From the NCBI GenBank assembly GCA_905236195.1, contig CAJOOX010000009.1, positions 1 to 26,832 of the forward strand: a DNA stretch of 26,832 bases. Reading direction: 5' to 3'. The notes beneath the pieces are model-generated. The model saw nothing but the letters and a program-made list of their open reading frames with translations, did not search any database and was not told the DNA's origin. Origin of the DNA: an uncultured Bacteroidales bacterium (lineage in GTDB: Bacteria > Bacteroidota > Bacteroidia > Bacteroidales > UBA3663). This document shows positions 15,752 to 22,326 of the stretch, in pieces. The stretch's first letter is position 1; each line of letters starts with the position of its first letter. Both the position numbers and the translations under genes were made by a program.

Positions 15752-16275
15752 TCCGCCTCGGGATTGGCATTCAATTTGAGGGTTACAAGATCCTGTTCGA
15801 CCATGACGGAATCGCCCTCATTGACGAGAACGGCGGCCACTTCGCAGTCTTCCGACACGGAGAGGTTGGACTGCATCTTCATAGCCTCGATGGTCACCAC
15901 GGGATCACCGGCCTTGATGGCATCGCCGGGTTTGACATACACCTTGACAATCTTGCAGGGCATGGGCGACTTGATGCGGTCAGCCTGTTTCTCGCTCTGC
16001 CCCTGACGGCGCAGACGCATGTATTTAGCCTGCGAGTCGAGCATGTCAATCTGGTAGGTCGAATAGTTCATATTGACCTGATAGTGACGGCCATTGTCAC
16101 TCTTTACCATCTCCGAACGGTAGCTGTTGCCTTCGTAAAGGATGGAGGACGTTCCGTTCTCAAACATCACGATATCAACATCGTAAATCTTGCCGTCGAT
16201 ATCTATTTTCACCTTGTCGCCGTCCTTGCTGATCAGGTTTACCTCAGCAGTACGTTTTCCTATTTGTATTTCCAT
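15745..16275 (-). CDS. Biotin carboxyl carrier protein of acyl-CoA carboxylase
   Basis: A 176-residue carrier protein. The C-terminal biotinyl domain (about 100-172) has SPMPCKIVKVYVKPGD and the biotinylation motif EAMKM, with K133 as the predicted biotin site, followed by the mirrored half GDSVMVEQDLVTL. The N-terminal 90 residues (MEIQIGKRTAEVNLISKDGD onward) form a beta-rich segment typical of carriers in the Bacteroidetes propionyl-CoA/oxaloacetate-type carboxylases. It carries carboxybiotin between the biotin carboxylase and carboxyltransferase encoded on either side. Both flanking gaps hold octamer tandem arrays. Confidence 0.94.
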   Translation of the reverse strand: MEIQIGKRTAEVNLISKDGDKVKIDIDGKIYDVDIVMFENGTSSILYEGNSYRSEMVKSDNGRHYQVNMNYSTYQIDMLDSQAKYMRLRRQGQSEKQADRIKSPMPCKIVKVYVKPGDAIKAGDPVVTIEAMKMQSNLSVSEDCEVAAVLVNEGDSVMVEQDLVTLKLNANPEADK

Positions 16276-16277
16276 AT

Positions 16278-16325
16278 ATGATTTGGCTATTTTACTATTT
16301 GACTATTTCACTATTTGACTATTTT
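16278..16325. repeat. 8-bp tandem array upstream of the biotin carrier gene
   Basis: Six in-register octamers: ATGATTTG, GCTATTTT, ACTATTTG, ACTATTTC, ACTATTTG, ACTATTTT. The array begins two bases from the biotin carrier start codon and shares the consensus and 27 bp of exact identity with the array at 15696-15751. Confidence 0.8.
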
Positions 16326-16340
16326 CGTTCGCTTGGGTCA

Positions 16341-16375
16341 ATTGTCCAATAGTCCAATTAAGACGATTGTCCAAT
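16341..16375. repeat. Short direct repeat ATTGTCCAAT
   Basis: ATTGTCCAAT occurs at 16341-16350 and 16366-16375, with a third partial copy AGTCCAAT at 16351-16358. It lies in the 110-bp gap between the biotin carboxylase stop and the carrier start, next to the octamer array. No function is evident. Confidence 0.6.
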
Positions 16376-16385
16376 GGTGAAATTA

Positions 16386-17903
16386 TCAGATTCTCAATAC
16401 ACCCTTCTGCAGGCCGAAACTTCTCCAACGGTTCAAAACCGTGGAGTTCTGTTCGTTGAGAGAGGGATCGACATTCTCCTCAAAGTTCATGAGGTAATCG
16501 ATATATGCTGCAATGATGGACATATCCTCGGAGTCGTTCTTGAAACCGGGACGCGGACGCAGACGTTCGGCGTAGCGTTCAATGAACGAGGTGTCGTATT
16601 TGCCTTCCTTGAATGCAGGCACGTCAATGATACGGCGCAGGTAGCGGATGTTGGTCACAAGACCTGTGACCTTGTATTCGTAGAGCACGCGTCGCATACG
16701 CTCGATGGCATATTCGCGGGTGGTGGCCCATACGATGAGCTTACCGATCATGGGATCGTAATACATCGGAATCTCGTAGCCCTGATAAACGCCGGAGTCG
16801 ATACGCACACCTATGCCGTGGGGCTCGGTGAGCTGCTGGATAACACCGGGAGCCGGGCGGAAATTATTCTCTGTATCCTCGGCGCAGATACGGCACTCTA
16901 TGGCATGACCGCGTTGCTTCACGTCTTCCTGCCGGATTGAGAGCGGCTGGTTGTCGGCCACGAGAATCTGCTGCTTGACGAGGTCGATACCAATCACTTC
17001 CTCAGTGATGGGATGCTCAACCTGCAGACGCGTGTTCATCTCGAGGAAATAGAAGTTCTTGTGACAGTCGACGAGGAACTCAATCGTACCGGCGCCCTTG
17101 TAGCCGACGGCCTTGGCAGCAGCCACGGCGGCAGCACCCATCCGGGCACGCAACTCAGGATCGAGGAACGGCGATGGGCTTTCCTCTACGACTTTCTGGT
17201 GACGGCGCTGTACGGAACATTCGCGGTCGCAGAGATGAATCACATTTCCGAAGTTGTCGCCCAGAATCTGGAACTCGATATGGTGGGGCCCCTCGACGAA
17301 TTTCTCGAGATAGACGGTATCGTCGGCAAAGGACGATTTGGCTTCCATCTTGGCGGCATTGTACATCTCGACAGCTTCCTTCTCGCTGTGGATGAGACGC
17401 ATGCCCTTGCCGCCGCCGCCCATGGATGCTTTCACCATGACGGGATAGCCAATGCGGGCACATTCGCGCAAACATTCCTCGGCGCTCTGCAGCTGCTCCT
17501 GCGTTCCGGGCACTACGGGCACTCCAGCATTAATCATGTTGATACGGGCCTTGATTTTGTCGCCCATATCCTCCATCGTCTTGGGATCGGGACCAATCCA
17601 AATGATTCCCTCTGCCTGCACCCGGCGTGCGAAGTCGGCATTCTCCGACAGGAAACCGTAGCCGGGATGGATGGCATCCACTTTGTGACGCTTGGCAACA
17701 TCGATAATTTTGTCGATATTCAGATAACTCTCACTTGAAGCTGCACCGCCGATGCATTCTGCTTCATTGGCATACAACACGTGGCGGGAGGTTCGGTCGG
17801 CTTCCGAGAAGACGGCCACCGAACGGATACCCATCTCATAGCATGCGCGCATTACGCGGATAGCTATCTCGCCACGATTGGCAATAAGGATTTTTCTTAT
17901 CAT
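16386..17903 (-). CDS. Biotin carboxylase subunit
   Basis: A 505-residue ATP-grasp enzyme that carboxylates the carrier's biotin using ATP and bicarbonate. Seen are the opening MIRKILIANRGEIAIRVMRA, HPGYGFLSENADFA (79-92), the ATP loop MGGGGKGM (161-168), HIEFQILGD, FLEMNTRLQVEHPITE and GHAIECRICAED. It extends about 50 residues past the standard 450-residue AccC, ending in a segment around YIDYLMNFEENVDPSLNEQ; this tail is usual in Bacteroidetes propionyl-CoA/pyruvate-type biotin carboxylases. The frame is open to 17975, but the ATG at 17903 gives the conserved start and lies downstream of the promoter. First gene of the minus-strand carboxylase transcript. Confidence 0.95.
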   Translation of the reverse strand: MIRKILIANRGEIAIRVMRACYEMGIRSVAVFSEADRTSRHVLYANEAECIGGAASSESYLNIDKIIDVAKRHKVDAIHPGYGFLSENADFARRVQAEGIIWIGPDPKTMEDMGDKIKARINMINAGVPVVPGTQEQLQSAEECLRECARIGYPVMVKASMGGGGKGMRLIHSEKEAVEMYNAAKMEAKSSFADDTVYLEKFVEGPHHIEFQILGDNFGNVIHLCDRECSVQRRHQKVVEESPSPFLDPELRARMGAAAVAAAKAVGYKGAGTIEFLVDCHKNFYFLEMNTRLQVEHPITEEVIGIDLVKQQILVADNQPLSIRQEDVKQRGHAIECRICAEDTENNFRPAPGVIQQLTEPHGIGVRIDSGVYQGYEIPMYYDPMIGKLIVWATTREYAIERMRRVLYEYKVTGLVTNIRYLRRIIDVPAFKEGKYDTSFIERYAERLRPRPGFKNDSEDMSIIAAYIDYLMNFEENVDPSLNEQNSTVLNRWRSFGLQKGVLRI

Positions 17904-17948
17904 ACTCAATCTGTAAATTTTATGAGTTTTGAACAACTTAACTTTGGG

Positions 17949-17979
17949 CGAAGATAGTGAAAAGAAATGAAACAACCAA
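17949..17979 (-). promoter_or_regulatory. Promoter for the carboxylase operon
   Basis: On the minus strand TATCTTCG (complement of 17949-17956) is one mismatch from TAnnTTTG, with TTG (complement of 17977-17979) 20 bases upstream. It would give a leader of about 40 bases before 17903. Confidence 0.6.
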
Positions 17980-18082
17980 TTTTTTGGCCTGAAAAGTAAA
18001 AAAAGTCAGTACAATTTTTCCTTTTTTGTGTAATTCAGGGTATTTTTTAAGCGTAAATATGCACTTTTCGGCGAGAAAAAGC

Positions 18083-18090
18083 TATCTTTG
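18083..18090 (+). promoter_or_regulatory. -7 box directly before nhaC (leaderless candidate)
   Basis: TATCTTTG matches the -7 consensus exactly, but the NhaC start codon begins only five bases after its last base. No good TTTG lies 19-21 bases upstream; TTTT at 18065-18068 is the nearest T-rich element. Confidence 0.6.
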
Positions 18091-18094
18091 CGCT

Positions 18095-19372
18095 ATGAAA
18101 CGCAAATGGTTTTCTCTCTCTCCCCTTCTGCTCTTTCTGGTCCTCTATCTGGCGACCAGTCTGATTGCGGGTGATTTCTACAAGGTACCCATCTCGGTGG
18201 CCTTTCTCGTTTCGGCAGTCTATGCCATTGCTATCTCTCCAGGCAGTCTGGCCGACAGGATCGAGACTTTCTCCAAGGGTGCCGGGTCAACCCAGATGAT
18301 GCTGATGCTTTGGATCTTCATCCTGGCCGGAGCCTTTGCGGGTTCGGCCCGTGCGATGGGAGCAGTCGATGCCACCGTAAGTCTCACCCTGTCGGCCCTG
18401 CCGGCCTCCCTGCTCCTTCCCTCCGTCTTTCTGGCATCGTGTTTCATCTCTCTGGCAATCGGCACATCATGCGGCACCATTGCCGCATTGACACCCGTGG
18501 CTGTAGGTATTGCCCAACAGACCGGAACCGACCTGCCGCTGATGTGCGCCATTGTTGTGGGCGGCGCTTTCTTTGGCGACAACCTTTCATTCATCAGCGA
18601 CACCACCATTATCGCAACCCAGACACAGGGCTGCCGGATGAGTGACAAATTCCGCACAAACTTCCGGCTGGTGCTTCCCGTAGCGATAGCCGTGGTTATT
18701 CTCTATTATTTTATAGGAAGGGACCTGACTGCCCCTCAGAACATCCCGACGGTGGAATGGTGGAAAGTGCTTCCTTATGTGACAGTCATCGTGCTAGCTG
18801 TCCTGGGCATGAATGTGACCGTTGTTCTCCTCATCGGAGTGGCTCTTACGGGCATTGTGGGCGTTTGGGACAGTAGCTACGACCTGTGGGGCTGGGCCGC
18901 ATCTCTCTCATCGGGTATGATGGGCATGAGCGAACTGATTATCGTCACCCTGCTGGCTGCCGGCATGCTGGCCATGATCAAGTCAAACGGAGGCATCGAC
19001 TACATCATCTACCTGCTCACACGACGCATCTCCTCGGCCCGAGGTGCCGAACTGTCGGTTGCAGGACTGGTGGCCCTTATTGACATATGTACAGCCAACA
19101 ATACGGTAACGCTGATTACCGCAGGTCCCATTGCCCACAACATCTCACGCAAATTCAATCTTGACCCCCGCCGCATGGCCTCCATCCTTGACACCGCATC
19201 CTGTTCGATACAGGGGCTTCTCCCCTATGGCGCACAAGTGCTCATCGCTGCCGGACTTGCCGGCGAGGCAATCGGTCTGACGGTGAGTCCGTCAGACATC
19301 ATCAGGCACCTTTACTACCCCATGGGACTCGGTGTTATTGTAATTTTATCGATTCTTTTACGCAAAAAATGA
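18095..19372 (+). CDS. NhaC-family Na+/H+ antiporter
   Basis: A 425-residue inner-membrane protein with about eleven hydrophobic segments, from LLLFLVLYLATSLIAG near the N-terminus to IRHLYYPMGLGVIVILSIL at the end. Conserved family sequence includes FISLAIGTSCGTIAALTPVAVG, GGAFFGDNLSFISDTTI (the charged transport core) and DICTANNTVTLITAGPIA. It should exchange sodium for protons and help pH and sodium balance. The frame is open back to 18026, but MKRKWFSLSPLLLFL at 18095 matches the family start and the earlier codons precede the -7 box. Divergent from the carboxylase operon. Confidence 0.9.
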   Translation: MKRKWFSLSPLLLFLVLYLATSLIAGDFYKVPISVAFLVSAVYAIAISPGSLADRIETFSKGAGSTQMMLMLWIFILAGAFAGSARAMGAVDATVSLTLSALPASLLLPSVFLASCFISLAIGTSCGTIAALTPVAVGIAQQTGTDLPLMCAIVVGGAFFGDNLSFISDTTIIATQTQGCRMSDKFRTNFRLVLPVAIAVVILYYFIGRDLTAPQNIPTVEWWKVLPYVTVIVLAVLGMNVTVVLLIGVALTGIVGVWDSSYDLWGWAASLSSGMMGMSELIIVTLLAAGMLAMIKSNGGIDYIIYLLTRRISSARGAELSVAGLVALIDICTANNTVTLITAGPIAHNISRKFNLDPRRMASILDTASCSIQGLLPYGAQVLIAAGLAGEAIGLTVSPSDIIRHLYYPMGLGVIVILSILLRKK

Positions 19373-19381
19373 TTTTTTTGC
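19362..19381 (+). terminator. Weak A/T-stem hairpin at the nhaC stop
   Basis: GCAAAAAA (19362-19369) pairs with TTTTTTGC (19374-19381) across the stop codon TGA. The stem is mostly A-T, so it is a poor intrinsic terminator, though it is the only candidate before the next promoter. Confidence 0.35.
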
Positions 19382-19388
19382 CGTTTTA

Positions 19389-19420
19389 TTTGTTTTTCCC
19401 AAAAACTTTCCCTATCTTTG
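19389..19420 (+). promoter_or_regulatory. Promoter for the GH5 gene
   Basis: TTTG (19389-19392), a 20-base spacer and TATCTTTG (19413-19420) form a perfect Bacteroidetes promoter. The start codon at 19468 leaves a leader of about 40 bases. Confidence 0.85.
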
Positions 19421-19467
19421 CAGCCACGATTATTATAAAATAATAAATACTAATTTTTTCGCAAACT

Positions 19468-21189
19468 ATGCAACATAAACTTCTTTTGATTGCCGGCACA
19501 TTGGCCGGAATGACATTCTCTGTCAAAGCCCAGACTTTTGAAACGGCCCAAGAAGCCGTCACACATATGGGTGTGGGTTGGAACCTGGGCAACACGCTCG
19601 AAGCCAATGCCGGATCCGCTTATTACCCCACAAGCGCATCCTATTGGGGCATCCAGGGGTTGGAAAGCGAGACATACTGGGGCCAGGTGTATGCCACCTC
19701 AGACTTTATCACGATGATGAAGAATGCCGGATTCGGTGCCATCCGTGTACCCGTAACCTGGTACAACCACATGGACAAGGACGGCAACGTGAACGCAGAA
19801 TGGATGGCCCGTGTGAAGGAGGTGGTCAACTATGTCGTTGACAACGGCCTCTACTGCATCCTCAACGTGCATCATGACACGGGTGAGGACTTCTTTGACG
19901 GCGCCACACCCAAATTCATCTCCTGGATCAAGGCCGACATGGACAACTACAATAAGTACAAGTACAAGTACGAATACCTGTGGCAGCAGATTGCCGCCGA
20001 ATTCAAGGATTACGGCCCGCTGCTCCTGTTCGAGAGCTACAACGAGATGCTCGACACAAGAAACTCATGGAACTACGCGTCGTCCAACGCTACCGGCGGG
20101 TATAATGCCACGCTGGCCACATCGGCCTACAACGCCATCAACAGCTATGCCCAGAGTTTCGTTAACGTGGTACGCAAATCCGGCGGCAACAATGCCTCAC
20201 GCAACCTCATTGTCAACACCTATGGCGCCTGCAACGGAGGCGGCACTTGGAACACCCATCTCGAGGAACCCCTCAGCCGTCTCAGCATCCCTACCGGCGA
20301 AAAGGACCACATCATGGTGGAGGTTCACTCCTATCCCTCGCTCGACAACGGACTGAATTCAGCATTGAGTCAGGTTGACAACATGCTGGGCAAGCTCAAG
20401 AAGAATTTCACCGACAAAGGCATTCCCGTCATCATCGGCGAGTGGGGGTCGGAAGGCCTGAGCAGCGACTATCAGACCCGCAAAAGCACATTACTGAGTT
20501 TTGCCGAAAGCTATATCAAAAAGACCAAGGAATACGGCATTGCGGCTTTCTATTGGATGGGGCTTTCGGATGCCTCCACCCGCGCCCTGCTGGTATTCAA
20601 TGAGCCGGATCTGGCCGAAACCATCGTGAAAGCATATCACGGAACCGATTTCCAGGGAGAATATCCCTCGCTCTCGGACATTACCGTAAACTACCGTGTG
20701 GACTATACATCCGAATGGGCAGAATGCAACGTCTTCCAGGGATCCGCCCCCCTATCCACCTACAGCACCATTGTTGTGGAACTGGACAAAAGCTACCCCA
20801 AGGAAGATTTGCAGATCAAGGCCTATGCCTCGAACGGCAAAGAGCAGTACAACTCCCAGGACGGAGCCACACGCACCATGGCATTCTCGTCTTCGACACT
20901 GGCAAATGGCACCGTCACGAGAGTGACCCTTCAGGCATTCAAGACTCCCTATGAAGTGACCATCAAGAAAGTGAAACTCATCCGCAAGAACGGAACGGTT
21001 GAGGAACAGGCCCCCTCAGCCTTCTGGGGCTGCTCCGTCACGGCCATCAATGCCGGCTCCGGCATCGAGACCGTCGTGAGTGGTGACAAACTGAGACAAT
21101 CGCCCCGCTACAATCTCTATGGTCAGCCCGTAGGCACCGACTACCGGGGATATGTCATTGAGGACGGTCGCCTAATCATGCTGAAATGA
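19468..21189 (+). CDS. Secreted GH5 endoglucanase-type hydrolase with C-terminal beta domain
   Basis: A 573-residue secreted protein; signal peptide ends near SVKAQ (residue 22). The GH5 barrel (about 25-390) has GVGWNLGNTLEA (35-46), GFGAIRVPVTW (88-98), NVHHD (133-137), ESYNEML with acid/base E193, VHSYP (286-290), IIGEWGS with nucleophile E325, and a YWMGL segment. The WNLGNT and GFGAIRVPVTW signature resembles the GH5 endoglucanase/xyloglucanase/mannanase subfamily of rumen Prevotella (GH5_4-like), so a beta-glucan or related glycan is the likely substrate. Residues about 395-520 form a beta-rich, probably carbohydrate-binding domain. The end, YNLYGQPVGTDYRGYVIEDG, resembles the short C-terminal motif common on secreted Prevotella proteins. 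The stop overlaps the next start (ATGA). Confidence 0.93.
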   Translation: MQHKLLLIAGTLAGMTFSVKAQTFETAQEAVTHMGVGWNLGNTLEANAGSAYYPTSASYWGIQGLESETYWGQVYATSDFITMMKNAGFGAIRVPVTWYNHMDKDGNVNAEWMARVKEVVNYVVDNGLYCILNVHHDTGEDFFDGATPKFISWIKADMDNYNKYKYKYEYLWQQIAAEFKDYGPLLLFESYNEMLDTRNSWNYASSNATGGYNATLATSAYNAINSYAQSFVNVVRKSGGNNASRNLIVNTYGACNGGGTWNTHLEEPLSRLSIPTGEKDHIMVEVHSYPSLDNGLNSALSQVDNMLGKLKKNFTDKGIPVIIGEWGSEGLSSDYQTRKSTLLSFAESYIKKTKEYGIAAFYWMGLSDASTRALLVFNEPDLAETIVKAYHGTDFQGEYPSLSDITVNYRVDYTSEWAECNVFQGSAPLSTYSTIVVELDKSYPKEDLQIKAYASNGKEQYNSQDGATRTMAFSSSTLANGTVTRVTLQAFKTPYEVTIKKVKLIRKNGTVEEQAPSAFWGCSVTAINAGSGIETVVSGDKLRQSPRYNLYGQPVGTDYRGYVIEDGRLIMLK

Positions 21190-22256
21190 AAGAGATAACG
21201 TTCGACCGGTTTGTTCGCGGCTTGATTGCCGTTGCCATTGCCGTCGCCGCGTTTCTGCTCATCGACTACCTCACCCCTGTCCTCCTGCCCTTCACGGTGG
21301 CATGGCTTTTCGCCTACCTGCTCTATCCGCTGGTGAAATTCCTCCAGTACAAATGCAGGCTCCGCAACCGCGTGGTCAGCATCCTGACGGCACTGCTTCT
21401 TGTCGGCGGCGCCCTCTATGGCGTAGGATGGTTCATCTTCCCGCCGATGGTCGAACAGTTCGTAAACCTCAGCAATCTGCTCCACAAGTACTTCACCGAG
21501 AATCCCGACGGGACCTTCATCATCGGCCAGATCAAGGAACTGTGGCAACAGAACATCGATAACGGCAACCTGAAGAAGATGGCCGAAAGCAGCAGTTTCA
21601 GCGACATTCTGAGCACATTCTTCTCCGGAACGTTCTCCGTGGTGGGCAAAACCATCGACATCGTCGTGAGCATTGTAGCCGGCGCCATTGCCCTGCTTTA
21701 CATGTTCTTCATCCTGCTCGACTACGAATGGATGACCGACAACTTCATCAAGATTTTCCCGCTCAAGAGCCGGCCTTTCTGGCAGGAACTGCTGGACGAA
21801 ATGACCCGGAATCTCAACGCTTATATTCGCGGACAGGGATTCATCGCCTTCTGCGTGGGTATCCTCTTTGCCATCGGCTTTTCCATCATCGACTTTCCGA
21901 TGGCCATCGGTTTGGGCATCTTTATCGGCATTCTGAATCTCGTTCCCTACCTGCAGACCATCGCCATCATCCCGACGTTGGCCCTGGCCGCCCTCAAGGC
22001 CGCCAACACTGGAGAAAGTTTCTGGATGATTGCCCTGGGAGCCTTGGCCGTCTTCGTTGTAGTCCAGGTGATTCAGGATTTGATTCTGACGCCCCGCATC
22101 ATGGGTCGCGCCATGAATCTCAACCCGGCGCTTCTGCTGCTCTCGCTCTCCATCTGGGGCAGCCTGCTGGGCTTTGTGGGACTGATTATTGCCCTCCCGG
22201 CAACGACACTTCTGATAACCTACTATAAAAAATACGTGACAAAAGAGCATATTTAA
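21186..22256 (+). CDS. AI-2E family (PerM-like) membrane protein
   Basis: A 356-residue inner-membrane protein with about eight hydrophobic segments: two near the N-terminus (LIAVAIAVAAFLLIDYLTPVL, VSILTALLLVGGALYGVGW), an extended soluble region (about 90-155), then five or six more, with GFIAFCVGILFAIGFSIIDFP, LGIFIGILNLVPYLQT, QVIQDLILTPRIMGRAMNLNP and LLGFVGLIIALPATTLL. These are hallmarks of the AI-2E/PerM/YdbO-type family, variously linked to autoinducer export or ion transport; the substrate is not determinable here. The 4-base overlap with the endoglucanase gene implies coupling despite no obvious functional link. Confidence 0.9.
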   Translation: MKEITFDRFVRGLIAVAIAVAAFLLIDYLTPVLLPFTVAWLFAYLLYPLVKFLQYKCRLRNRVVSILTALLLVGGALYGVGWFIFPPMVEQFVNLSNLLHKYFTENPDGTFIIGQIKELWQQNIDNGNLKKMAESSSFSDILSTFFSGTFSVVGKTIDIVVSIVAGAIALLYMFFILLDYEWMTDNFIKIFPLKSRPFWQELLDEMTRNLNAYIRGQGFIAFCVGILFAIGFSIIDFPMAIGLGIFIGILNLVPYLQTIAIIPTLALAALKAANTGESFWMIALGALAVFVVVQVIQDLILTPRIMGRAMNLNPALLLLSLSIWGSLLGFVGLIIALPATTLLITYYKKYVTKEHI

Positions 22257-22265
22257 CATTCTATT

Positions 22266-22297
22266 TTTGGCAGAATGGATTATTTTGCGTATATTTG
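22266..22297 (+). promoter_or_regulatory. Promoter for the TonB receptor-DUF5689 cassette
   Basis: TTTG (22266-22269), a 20-base spacer and TATATTTG (22290-22297) match the Bacteroidetes consensus exactly. A 6-bp hairpin (CATTCT 22257-22262 with AGAATG 22272-22277) overlaps the -33 box; it may be chance. Confidence 0.85.
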
Positions 22298-22326
22298 CAC
22301 CATTAAAAAATCAATATTAGTACACA

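Noticed and set aside
16278..16375. The repeats near the biotin carrier gene as a CRISPR array
   Set aside because: Units are 8 bp and contiguous with no spacers, and no cas genes are nearby.
18026..18094. A longer NhaC start at 18026
   Set aside because: These codons lie upstream of the -7 box and place 23 unrelated residues before the conserved family start.
21141..22259. A 372-codon minus-strand open frame opposite the AI-2E family gene
   Set aside because: Translation is Gln/His/Glu-rich and featureless, as expected for the antisense of a membrane protein gene.
22257..22277. The hairpin CATTCT/AGAATG as a terminator for the AI-2E family gene
   Set aside because: The stem is only 6 bp with a 9-base loop, overlaps the next promoter's -33 box, and has no T-run directly after it.
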